A stretch of 8,197 nt of DNA, taken from contig JAUVCP010000077.1 of the NCBI GenBank assembly GCA_030590765.1, forward strand, positions 1 through 8,197, written 5' to 3'. The translations under genes were made by a program, and so were the position numbers. This DNA comes from Flavobacteriaceae bacterium. Its GTDB lineage: Bacteria; Bacteroidota; Bacteroidia; Flavobacteriales; Flavobacteriaceae. The stretch's first letter is position 1. Every line of letters starts with the position of its first letter. This document shows, one piece after another, positions 1 through 6,063 of the stretch. A model generated the notes under the pieces. The model was not told where the DNA came from, searched no databases, and saw only the letters and a program-made list of their open reading frames with translations.

Positions 1-175
1 CATACTTTTCAAACAAAAATTTTGTCATTGAATTTAACTGATACTTGTCTGCTTCCTTAAATTCGTCATATTTATCTGGCACAATAACATATTTATACGC
101 ATCAAGACTATTCTGAGCAAATGTTAGACCAACAAACAGAAGTAGAATTCCTAAACTTATTATATTTTTTTTCAT
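1..175 (-). CDS. Small secreted protein of unknown function, N-terminal part only
   Basis: The reverse strand opens with an ATG and reads 58 codons to the window edge, so the C-terminal part is missing. The first 20 residues form a clear Sec signal peptide: MKKN, then a hydrophobic core (about residues 5-18), ending TFA before Q21, so cleavage after A20 is likely. The mature part begins QNSLDAYKYVIVPDKYDEF and continues with a polar stretch ending NSMTKFLFEKY. I recall similar short secreted proteins with a 'YKYVIVPxKYxF..DxYQLNSLTKFLFEKYGF' start in flavobacteria, where they are annotated as hypothetical; this is memory, not a search. No lipobox Cys is present, so a soluble periplasmic or membrane-associated protein is more likely than a lipoprotein. 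It lies downstream of the DUF5723 gene on the same strand, but 276 structured bases separate them, so a separate transcript is likely. No function is assigned. Confidence 0.8.
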   Translation of the reverse strand, partial: MKKNIISLGILLLFVGLTFAQNSLDAYKYVIVPDKYDEFKEADKYQLNSMTKFLFEKY

Positions 176-215
176 TTTAAAAATTACTTAATTTTTATTC
201 TTCACTTAAAGGATT

Positions 216-239
216 AAAACCCAATATCAATAGGGTTTT
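216..239. terminator. Possible bidirectional terminator hairpin (AAAACCC/GGGTTTT)
   Basis: AAAACCC (216-222) and GGGTTTT (233-239) are perfectly complementary around a 10-base loop. The A and T flanks on a GC core give a U-rich 3' arm on both strands, as in many AT-rich terminators. It lies between the stop of the DUF5723 gene and the start of the small secreted gene, so it could end the former transcript. It could equally be a leader structure of the latter, whose ATG is about 40 bases further on. Confidence 0.35.
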
Positions 240-261
240 GTTGAATTTATATAATTAATAC

Positions 262-280
262 TACCACAAATTTAGTGGTA
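262..280. repeat. Small inverted repeat TACCAC/GTGGTA
   Basis: A perfect 6-bp inverted repeat (262-267 and 275-280) surrounds a 7-base AT-only loop. It could be a weak hairpin or a protein-binding palindrome upstream of the small secreted gene. Nothing else indicates function. Confidence 0.3.
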
Positions 281-292
281 AATACTTCTAAT

Positions 293-334
293 TGTCATTC
301 CGACAGAGCGACCATAGGAGTGACGAGGAATCTC
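293..334. repeat. Bacteroidota-type dispersed intergenic repeat (TGTCATTCCGAC...GAGGAATCTC)
   Basis: The segment starts TGTCATTCCGACAGAGCGAC and ends TGACGAGGAATCTC. It is strikingly more GC-rich than the surrounding AT-rich intergenic DNA. It matches the general form of the short repeats 'GTCATTCCGA(n)GAGGAATCTC' that I recall scattered between genes in many Bacteroidota genomes. CATTCC (296-301) and GGAATG (337-342) are complementary, so the element may fold with its immediate flank. The origin and role of these repeats are not established. Copy number in this genome cannot be seen from one window. Confidence 0.65.
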
Positions 335-373
335 AAGGAATGCCCCAAACTCAATGAATAGAATCGATCTAAT

Positions 374-394
374 ATCCCGCTGAAAAAGCGGGAT
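374..394. terminator. Strong hairpin, possible terminator of the DUF5723 transcript
   Basis: ATCCCGCT (374-381) and AGCGGGAT (387-394) form a perfect 8-bp stem with a 5-base loop (GAAAA on plus, TTTTC on minus). Five of the eight pairs are G-C, the most stable structure in the gap. It lies about 58 bases beyond the stop codon of the minus-strand DUF5723 gene. No good U-tract follows on either strand, so it is either a factor-assisted terminator or RNA stabiliser, or part of a repeat unit with its neighbours. Confidence 0.45.
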
Positions 395-407
395 TAGTTC
401 AACTAAT
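393..407. repeat. Near-perfect palindrome ATTAGTT-C-AACTAAT
   Basis: Seven bases mirror exactly around a single central C. This is too tight for an RNA hairpin, so it is more like a dyad for a DNA-binding protein or a seam between two hairpins. It touches the hairpin at 374-394 on one side and the one at 407-444 on the other, making a continuous run of dyads. Confidence 0.4.
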
Positions 408-444
408 AACTTTGAATTCATTGCTACGCAATTCTTCAAAGTTA
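407..444. repeat. Long imperfect hairpin just downstream of the DUF5723 stop codon
   Basis: TAACTTTGAA (407-416) pairs perfectly with TTCAAAGTTA (435-444). After a small internal loop, ATTGC (420-424) pairs with GCAAT (428-432) around the 3-base loop TAC. On the minus strand it begins 7 bases after the DUF5723 stop codon. No U-tract follows directly. It could protect the mRNA 3' end, help terminate with the hairpin at 374-394, or be a REP-like palindromic repeat. Confidence 0.5.
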
Positions 445-451
445 AGTCTCA

Positions 452-1888
452 CTAATAAAACATAAAATTCATTCCTAATTGAACAGATTGATAATTACTA
501 TCTTTCCATTTAGGCAAATCTAATAAATTATCGGCAGCTACATAAAAATTAAAGCTTTTATAATGAGTGGAAATTCCCAAACCAATATTTTTTGCAGAAA
601 ACTTATTATAGGTATAGGTAAACTTAGCAGTTAAATACCTGTTTATATCTGTACTCACAAAAGGTGTAACTGCCCATACCAATTTATCCGGTCTAAAAGC
701 CATATAAGTTTGTAAACCAAACTCTGTTAAAAGAACTCTGTTAACAGGAGTTACATAACGTGAATTTCTATAAACAGAATTATATTTTTCATTGCTTGAT
801 CTTATGATTTGGTATTTGGCAGATGCATTGAATTTTGGAGCATGCACTGTAAAATAACTTGTTTGTATTGTATCAATTGGTATGAGTTGTGCTTTATAAT
901 AAGGATCTAATTTATCATTCCAATATGAAAATTCTGATCCTTCTACCGGATCAAAATACTCATCATCTGCCAAAATAAAATCATTTTTTACTTCATATTT
1001 CACAACTTTATTGCTGTAATTTATATAATCGAGATCTAAAAGGCTTGCTGTAATGATAAATTCATCAGAAGCGTGATATGTCAAACCCAAATCAAAACCA
1101 ACTCCAATATTTCCATTCATAAAGAACAGACCTTTTAAAGCCTGAGATGCTCCATCAAATATATTGTCTCCTCGCGGATTTATCAATCCGGATGTACGAA
1201 TAGAAAAATTCATATTATTAAAATTGTGTAAATTGACAAAAGTAGATTTGCTCAGGTCGTATTCTCCTCTTGTATTCGTAAAATCAATACTCAAAGAACC
1301 GGATAGTAGTTTAAAACGTGCACCAAGTGTTAGTTTATTATTAATTTTCTTTGAAATACCAATATGAAACACACCCATCAATTCACCTACTGAGCTTATT
1401 TTGTTAAAATCTAACGTATTATCATACTCTGGTTTCCCATCCTCATCTTGATCATCTCCTTTATAAAATAGATTAGTAAGATCTTCGGGATATAAAGAAA
1501 ATCCATCCATTTTTTGCTGTATACCAAAACTCAAATAATAAGCTTCATTTTTTAACCTAAAACCTGCATTGATAATTTCTAATTGCTGATTGACCACAAA
1601 ATAATCATCACTCTTCAAATTTTGATCGTAAATATTTCTTAGCATATCTGAAGTATCATCAGTATAAATGTTATTATAAGTAATATTCTTATTAGTCGCT
1701 CCTGCCTGAACAAAAATATTGGATAAAAAAGGCACTCCAAAGTGCTTATTATAATCTACTTCAGCACCGGGATTTAACAATAAAGTTTGTGGTAATTGAT
1801 TAAAATCATATAAGATTTGATTGTTTTGCGCATACGAAAATCCACACCAAAAAAAGAGAAGAAAGTATAAACAGCTTTTACAAACCAT
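452..1888 (-). CDS. DUF5723-family outer-membrane beta-barrel protein, secreted
   Basis: This 478-residue protein starts at ATG with a signal peptide (residues 1-20, core CLYFLLFFWCGF, predicted cut before Q21). The rest alternates short amphipathic strands and turns and ends in GMNFMFY; a terminal aromatic is typical of outer-membrane barrels. Family clues from recall: the early 'LPQTLLLNPGAEVDYNKHFGVPFLSNI' block (33-57), 'NQQLEIINAGFRLK' (100-113), 'GVFHIGISKKINNKLTLGARFKLLSG' (172-197), 'SLLDLDYINYS' (282-292) and 'VAADNLLDLP' (450-459). These fit DUF5723, a Bacteroidota family of unknown function. PorP/SprF is the nearest alternative but is usually around 300-350 residues. An acidic loop with D146/D148/D150-G151 and D156 resembles a calcium-binding turn. 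It lies 73 bases after the yjjG-like gene on the same strand and may be co-transcribed or have its own weak promoter. Confidence 0.8.
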   Translation of the reverse strand: MVCKSCLYFLLFFWCGFSYAQNNQILYDFNQLPQTLLLNPGAEVDYNKHFGVPFLSNIFVQAGATNKNITYNNIYTDDTSDMLRNIYDQNLKSDDYFVVNQQLEIINAGFRLKNEAYYLSFGIQQKMDGFSLYPEDLTNLFYKGDDQDEDGKPEYDNTLDFNKISSVGELMGVFHIGISKKINNKLTLGARFKLLSGSLSIDFTNTRGEYDLSKSTFVNLHNFNNMNFSIRTSGLINPRGDNIFDGASQALKGLFFMNGNIGVGFDLGLTYHASDEFIITASLLDLDYINYSNKVVKYEVKNDFILADDEYFDPVEGSEFSYWNDKLDPYYKAQLIPIDTIQTSYFTVHAPKFNASAKYQIIRSSNEKYNSVYRNSRYVTPVNRVLLTEFGLQTYMAFRPDKLVWAVTPFVSTDINRYLTAKFTYTYNKFSAKNIGLGISTHYKSFNFYVAADNLLDLPKWKDSNYQSVQLGMNFMFY

Positions 1889-1922
1889 GAGGGAGAATTA
1901 TAGTAATATTTCTTTTTCGAGA

Positions 1923-1949
1923 TAAATATACACTTTATTTAAAAACAAA
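1923..1949 (-). promoter_or_regulatory. Weak candidate promoter for the DUF5723 gene
   Basis: On the minus strand, TATATTTA (1930-1923) is one base off the Bacteroidota -7 consensus TAnnTTTG. A TTTG (1949-1946) lies upstream, but the spacer is 15 bases, shorter than the usual 17-23. The -7 element ends 34 bases before the ATG at 1888. Read-through from the yjjG-like gene is an equally good explanation for expression. Confidence 0.25.
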
Positions 1950-1961
1950 TGAAATTTTAAC

Positions 1962-2642
1962 TTATAAATAGTTTTTAATCTGCTCTAGCTTTGAGACACT
2001 TATCACTTTTTCGGTTGCAAGCTCACCGTTAAATTCACAAAAAATGGTATGCATTCCTATATTTTTTGCGCCTAAAATATCTGCTTCAAAATTATCACCG
2101 ATCATGATACTTTCTTCTACTATTGCTTTCGATTTTTCTAGTGCGTAGTGAAATATTTTGGGGTTTGGCTTCTTCACTCCTACCTCTTCTGAAGTAATGA
2201 TATTGTCAAAAAAAGGTAACAAATTTGAGTTTTTCATTTTTTTATGCTGAACTTCTTCAAAACCATTTGTGATGATATGCATTTTATACTTTGGCTTTAA
2301 ATAACTTAACAAATCCATAGCTCCAACAAACAAGGTATTATGATTTGGTAAAAAGTCAATATATTCTTTTGCCAGTGTATGGATTAATGTATCCGATATT
2401 TTATAGTTTAAACCTTCAAAAGCCTCAATTAAACGATTATATCTCAAATCAGCCTTTGATACTTTATCTTCTCTGAATAGTTTCCAGTATTTGTGATTTA
2501 TAGGTTTGTATTTTAAAATAAAATCTTCAAAATTAACATCGACAGAATTCTTTTTAAATATCAGTTCAAATGTTTTCTCTGAATTAGATTCAAAATCCCA
2601 TAAGGTATGATCAAGATCAAAAAATATATGTTTTATGTTCAT
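1962..2642 (-). CDS. yjjG: YjjG-family HAD phosphatase (likely noncanonical pyrimidine nucleotidase)
   Basis: The 226-residue protein carries all four HAD motifs: DLDHT with the nucleophile D9 and acid/base D11, T125 in ITNGF, K158 in GVKKPNP, and D183/D188 in IGDNFEADILGA. The length, the 'FDLDHTLWDFE' opening and the helical cap (about 16-90) with 'HKYWKLFRED' and 'LRYNRL' fit the YjjG subfamily. In E. coli, YjjG dephosphorylates pyrimidine nucleoside monophosphates, including damaged or noncanonical ones, in the cytoplasm. Specificity here is by family resemblance; a general haloacid dehalogenase-like phosphatase is the alternative. It starts at an ATG only 54 bases from the divergent flippase gene, and no Shine-Dalgarno sequence is seen. 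The DUF5723 gene follows on the same strand. Nothing ties the enzyme to glycan synthesis. Confidence 0.9.
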   Translation of the reverse strand: MNIKHIFFDLDHTLWDFESNSEKTFELIFKKNSVDVNFEDFILKYKPINHKYWKLFREDKVSKADLRYNRLIEAFEGLNYKISDTLIHTLAKEYIDFLPNHNTLFVGAMDLLSYLKPKYKMHIITNGFEEVQHKKMKNSNLLPFFDNIITSEEVGVKKPNPKIFHYALEKSKAIVEESIMIGDNFEADILGAKNIGMHTIFCEFNGELATEKVISVSKLEQIKNYL

Positions 2643-2674
2643 TTGTATTATTTAAATAAAGAGTATTATTTTAG
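2643..2674 (+). promoter_or_regulatory. Candidate promoter of the flippase-glycosyltransferase transcript
   Basis: TTG (2643-2645), a 21-base spacer and TATTTTAG (2667-2674) fit the Bacteroidota pattern TTG-N17-23-TAnnTTTG with one mismatch in the -7 box. Transcription would start near 2680, giving a leader of under 20 bases before the TTG start codon at 2697. The spacer contains a perfect 12-bp palindrome, TTATTTAAATAA (2648-2659). No equally good promoter was found for the divergent yjjG-like gene. Confidence 0.4.
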
Positions 2675-2687
2675 CCTACTAAAATAA
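2666..2687. repeat. Perfect 9-bp inverted repeat in the divergent promoter region
   Basis: TTATTTTAG (2666-2674) and CTAAAATAA (2679-2687) are exact reverse complements around CCTA. The left arm coincides with the proposed -7 element of the flippase gene, so the dyad is placed like an operator. It could also form a short hairpin at the 5' end of the yjjG-like transcript. In such AT-rich DNA some palindromes arise by chance, but 9 of 9 in a 54-base region is notable. Confidence 0.45.
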
Positions 2688-2696
2688 CCAAATTAA

Positions 2697-3989
2697 TTGA
2701 CGAAAAAGAAGCTGCATATTTTATTTTTAAACAGATTATCAAATTTTTTAATTTCTTTTTCAAATAGATCTGGAAATTATATTTTGATTGCATCGATAGT
2801 TTCTCGCCTACTTTCATTTTTCGCTTCATGGATTGCATTGCAGATAATACCAGATAAAGAATTAGGTATTGTGATTTTTGCATTTCAATTTATTCTATTT
2901 GTTTCACCCATTGCAAGTGCAGGATTGAATCAGGGATTGATCCGTTATGGATCATTTCTAAAAACAATTGAAGAAAAGAACAAATTGTTCTCATTCATTT
3001 TAAAAAAAGGGTTGCTTATAACAAGTTTATCTGCACTTTTAACCATTCTATTTACACTCATCTTTCAATTTAAAACACCTGAAACTTCATACTATTTAAG
3101 ACTTTTATCCTTGGCTTTTATTACACAGTTTTTGTTTGAAATTCTTCAAATTCAATTCAGACTACAAAAGAAAAATAAAAAATTTGCATTTACAGAAATT
3201 ATTTACAACTCAATTCTGGTAATCTTAATTTTTGTTTTAAGTTATTATTTAAAAGAACAAGGTTATGCTATTGCACTTATTATAACTCCTCTTTTAGCTT
3301 TTGTTTATTTTATAAAAGATATCGATTTTAAATGGTTCCATAAAAAATATTTCAACTTTATAGATTTTTCATTTTGGAGATATGGTTTTTTTGCAAGCAT
3401 GTCAAATGTAACAACAATATTATTGGTTTCAATTGATATATTACTAATTGGATATTTAATGACAGACATGAAAATGGTAACAACATTTAAATATATAAGC
3501 ATAATACCCTATAGTATTCTGTTTTTACCACGAGCATTTATGTCAACAGATTTTGTGATTTTTACCGAAAAAATTACCGATAAAGAGTTCATTTATGATT
3601 ATATTAAGAATTATATTTTACTATTCAGTATTATTGGAATTGGATTTTTAATGATAATTTTTTTATTTGGAAAATTTATTCTATCCATATTTGACCAAGA
3701 GTATATCATTTATTTTTCAACTTTAGTTGTTTTATCAATAGGGATCATTGGTGTTTTAATTTTAAGAGGACTTTTTGGTAACTTGCTATCTTCTATTGGT
3801 AAAGCTCATATTAGTTTCATCATAATTTTAATAGCAATAATATTAAATCTAATATCAAATTATTTTCTAATTCCAATTTATGGAATTTTTGGAGCAGCAA
3901 TTACATCTGCATTTTTAATGTGGTTTACAGGAATATTATGCATGGTATTTTTCTTTTATTATTTTGATAAATTTATCAAAAGTTTATAA
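2697..3989 (+). CDS. Wzx/MATE-type oligosaccharide flippase, inner membrane
   Basis: This 430-residue protein is hydrophobic almost throughout, with about 12 membrane spans (roughly 28-50, 57-77, 103-124, 134-150, 166-184, 188-206, 227-253, 262-285, 305-325, 335-358, 370-390, 396-420). The 'ARLLSFFASWIAL'-like start (34-48), 'GLNQGLIRYG' (76-85) and the late 'LNLISNYFLIPIYGIFGAAITSAF' block (383-406) are typical of polysaccharide-synthesis flippases, which move lipid-linked glycans to the periplasmic face of the inner membrane. The start is inferred to be TTG at 2697: a TAA lies directly upstream in frame, and the first in-frame ATG is codon 235, inside the membrane domain. CTG at codon 6 is an alternative. 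The glycosyltransferase gene follows after 47 bases, probably in one operon. The gene is very AT-rich, as is common for surface-glycan genes. Confidence 0.87.
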   Translation: MTKKKLHILFLNRLSNFLISFSNRSGNYILIASIVSRLLSFFASWIALQIIPDKELGIVIFAFQFILFVSPIASAGLNQGLIRYGSFLKTIEEKNKLFSFILKKGLLITSLSALLTILFTLIFQFKTPETSYYLRLLSLAFITQFLFEILQIQFRLQKKNKKFAFTEIIYNSILVILIFVLSYYLKEQGYAIALIITPLLAFVYFIKDIDFKWFHKKYFNFIDFSFWRYGFFASMSNVTTILLVSIDILLIGYLMTDMKMVTTFKYISIIPYSILFLPRAFMSTDFVIFTEKITDKEFIYDYIKNYILLFSIIGIGFLMIIFLFGKFILSIFDQEYIIYFSTLVVLSIGIIGVLILRGLFGNLLSSIGKAHISFIIILIAIILNLISNYFLIPIYGIFGAAITSAFLMWFTGILCMVFFFYYFDKFIKSL

Positions 3990-4036
3990 AAAATATAGTT
4001 ATGAGTAATAGGCAATATATCATCTAAAGAGTATTA

Positions 4037-5161
4037 ATGAGAATCTCTATACTTTCTTCGGCCCATAAATATAATGATGATAGACTCTATTATCACTTTT
4101 CAAAATCTTTATCTGATAAAGGTCATATAGTTAATATTGTAACTAGTGACACTTATTTTGAAGAGGCCGGTAACATATCTATATCTAGTTTTAATGGCTT
4201 AAAACACACACGAAAAGGAAAAATAAAAATCTATATTAACAAGTTATCTCACTTTGATCCTGATATTATTATTTGTCTTGAACCTATTACCATAATCGCA
4301 GCCAAAAGGTATTCGAAGAATAAAAATATTTCTGTTATTTATGACATTACAGAATGGTATCCTTCAAAATATCAATTAAAAAATCATTTTTTTGCTTTAC
4401 AATTTTTACTGTTCTTCTTTTATTTTTTTCTGTTTATATACACTTGTTTTTTGGTTGATGGTTTTATTTATGGCGAATACTATAAGGGAAAACTTCCTAA
4501 AAAATTATTCCCAAAAAAGAAAAATCTTCAAATATCATACTATCCAAATAAAGAATATATTGAAAGAAATACACCCGCTATTCAAAACAATTCTCTTAGA
4601 CTATGCTATACAGGTTCTTTAAACACAGAAAAAGGGATAATTAATTTTTTAAATGTTTTAAAGGAATTGATTAACACAAATAATAAACTTGAAATTAATG
4701 TTAAATTCATTGGTGAATTTGATTCAAAAGACAAAGACATCTGCTTAAACAAAATTAGAAATTTGGATAAAAACATCCATGTTTTTTTCTTTCCATTTCA
4801 GGAATTGACAAATTATATTAAGCTAATCAATGATACAGATATATTTTTAGATTTAAGATCATTAGATCTTATAAATTCACACAGTCTTCCAATTAAATTA
4901 TTTTACTTTATGGCTCTTCAGAGACCTGTAATCTACACAAACTTAAAAGCGATCAAAAAAGAAATTGAGATCAAAAGCTTTGGTTTTTTAGTAAATCCAA
5001 AAGATTCTAAAAAAATAGCCAAGATTATCAATACTTATCAAAATGACAATGTGCAGTACATTTCTCATTGTACCCGTGCCAAAGATTTGTTTGAATTAAA
5101 ATATAATTGGAATGTTTTGGAAGGTAAGTTCATACATTTTATTGAAGGATTTAAACCTTAA
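4037..5161 (+). CDS. GT-B (family 4-like) glycosyltransferase for surface glycan
   Basis: The 374-residue protein has a GT-B layout. The acceptor half opens MRISILSSAHKYNDDRLYYH with 'SLSDKGHIVNIVTSD' (24-38). A strongly hydrophobic stretch at about 117-140 could dip into the membrane. The donor-binding half starts near 186 with 'LRLCYTGSLNTEKGI' (187-201; G193 and K199-G200 as in the sugar-nucleotide loop) and carries 'LPIKLFYFMALQRPVIYTN' (284-302), the family-4 C-terminal block. It probably adds one sugar to a lipid-linked glycan at the cytoplasmic face, for export by the upstream flippase. In most members the block reads LFEYMA, with a Glu that contacts the donor; here that place is Y290. 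Donor and acceptor are unknown. The ATG at 4037 is the natural start. The stop lies 10 bases from that of the convergent acyltransferase gene. Confidence 0.85.
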   Translation: MRISILSSAHKYNDDRLYYHFSKSLSDKGHIVNIVTSDTYFEEAGNISISSFNGLKHTRKGKIKIYINKLSHFDPDIIICLEPITIIAAKRYSKNKNISVIYDITEWYPSKYQLKNHFFALQFLLFFFYFFLFIYTCFLVDGFIYGEYYKGKLPKKLFPKKKNLQISYYPNKEYIERNTPAIQNNSLRLCYTGSLNTEKGIINFLNVLKELINTNNKLEINVKFIGEFDSKDKDICLNKIRNLDKNIHVFFFPFQELTNYIKLINDTDIFLDLRSLDLINSHSLPIKLFYFMALQRPVIYTNLKAIKKEIEIKSFGFLVNPKDSKKIAKIINTYQNDNVQYISHCTRAKDLFELKYNWNVLEGKFIHFIEGFKP

Positions 5162-5166
5162 TAATA

Positions 5167-5189
5167 TTCTGTCATACCAGAACTTTTTT
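5167..5189 (+). terminator. Probable weak terminator of the flippase-glycosyltransferase transcript
   Basis: TTCTG (5167-5171) pairs with CAGAA (5178-5182) around the loop TCATAC, followed by C and six Ts (5184-5189). It lies 6 bases past the glycosyltransferase stop. It overlaps the 3' end of the convergent acyltransferase gene, whose stop codon (TCA on plus, TGA on minus) sits in the loop. The stem is short with two G-C pairs, so termination may be leaky. Confidence 0.45.
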
Positions 5190-6038
5190 AGTATACGAAT
5201 AATACTCCTCCTTAACAGCCCCAAAACTTCTATAAAAATTGGCTACTCCCTCTTCCATTGAACCTTCAAAATCTAAAATGTAATTGGTGTTTTGATATTC
5301 TTTGATCAATTCATTAATAATAAATGTTGGTATATTATCTTTTTTAGCCAGATCTGTAGCAATTGGTAACAAATAGGTTATTCTATTTTTATCATTTAGC
5401 CACACCAATCCTGCTAATAATTCTTCGCTCTTATACACATTCCATATATGTACTGAACTATGCTTGATATTTAAAAGCTTTTGAAGTTTTTCATAAGAAT
5501 CTCTATGTGTTTTATAATTGACATTTTGATTTATATATAAATCTAAAAAGTCTTCAACACTGCCATTTTTATCAATGATATAATCAGAGAATTCTCGCCT
5601 AATAATTCTTTTTTTGTTTTTATTATAGTTTTGGCTGATTTCCTCAAATGACTTATCCAAATTCAATACATAGTTTATTCTTTTTACAACATATTTACTT
5701 GAAAAATTATTTTTTGAATTAAAATTATAATCAACCAATACATACTTTTTAGGAATATGATCAATAAAATTATAAATCAATCTTTCATCCATATTGTCTT
5801 TTGAAAAAATCCCTAATTGTTGTACCCAAGGAATTTGGTAAATATAATTTAAACCATACTTTCTCCTTCTTGGCAAGGGCATCACAGCCTCATAATCATT
5901 TAAGACCAAAGCATCCCAATTATCTGCAACACAATCTAAATACCAGCTATCTGCATAAATTCTTGCATTAATTGATTGTTCAATACATGTATCATATTTT
6001 GCAATATCCAGATTTTTATGAGCTATATATTCTATCAC
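5172..6038 (-). CDS. FemAB/GNAT-fold acyltransferase-like protein (BioF2-like acetyltransferase group)
   Basis: This 288-residue protein is soluble with no signal peptide. It shows a two-lobe pattern of FemAB-like proteins. The N-terminal lobe has 'YADSWYLDCVADNWDALV' (28-45), 'AVMPLPRRRKYGLNYIYQIPWVQQLGIFS' (51-79) and a basic helix 'NKNKKRIIRREF' (139-150). The C-terminal lobe has 'ELLAGLVWLNDKNRITYLLPI' (206-226), and 'LDFEGSMEEGVANFYRSFGA' (255-274), which resembles the GNAT signature of this group. Likely work is transfer of an acyl or aminoacyl group to an amino sugar or lipid-linked precursor in the cytoplasm; the substrate is inferred only from the neighbours. The start is GTG at 6038: upstream in frame there is no ATG before a TGA at 6084-6086, which already lies inside the deacetylase gene. 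The deacetylase ends 25 bases upstream, so the two are almost surely co-transcribed. Confidence 0.75.
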   Translation of the reverse strand: MIEYIAHKNLDIAKYDTCIEQSINARIYADSWYLDCVADNWDALVLNDYEAVMPLPRRRKYGLNYIYQIPWVQQLGIFSKDNMDERLIYNFIDHIPKKYVLVDYNFNSKNNFSSKYVVKRINYVLNLDKSFEEISQNYNKNKKRIIRREFSDYIIDKNGSVEDFLDLYINQNVNYKTHRDSYEKLQKLLNIKHSSVHIWNVYKSEELLAGLVWLNDKNRITYLLPIATDLAKKDNIPTFIINELIKEYQNTNYILDFEGSMEEGVANFYRSFGAVKEEYYSYTKKVLV

Positions 6039-6063
6039 TTTGAGATTTGATAAATTTGGATTT

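Noticed and set aside
1164..1367. Open frame on plus inside the DUF5723 gene
   Set aside because: It is antisense to a clearly coding region, short, with no motif and no promoter.
452..1888. PorP/SprF type IX secretion protein
   Set aside because: The length and the LNPGAE/GARFK/DNLLDLP blocks fit DUF5723 better than the shorter PorP/SprF family.
2671..2883. Minus-strand open frame opposite the flippase start
   Set aside because: Its lysine-rich, low-complexity translation follows from AT-rich DNA, and it lies opposite conserved flippase spans.
3305..3502. Minus-strand open frame inside the flippase gene
   Set aside because: It is short and antisense to conserved transmembrane coding sequence.
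4001..4027. Eight-codon ATG frame between flippase and glycosyltransferase genes
   Set aside because: It is too short to support as a leader peptide; no attenuator-like hairpin or codon run accompanies it.
4387..4429. T7 homopolymer tracts in the glycosyltransferase gene as phase-variation switches
   Set aside because: Runs of seven are ordinary in DNA this AT-rich, and the frame is intact; there is no sign of slippage.
4392..4622. Second-frame plus ORF inside the glycosyltransferase gene
   Set aside because: It overlaps the glycosyltransferase fully; its hydrophobic look comes from T-rich codons of the hydrophobic stretch at residues 117-140.
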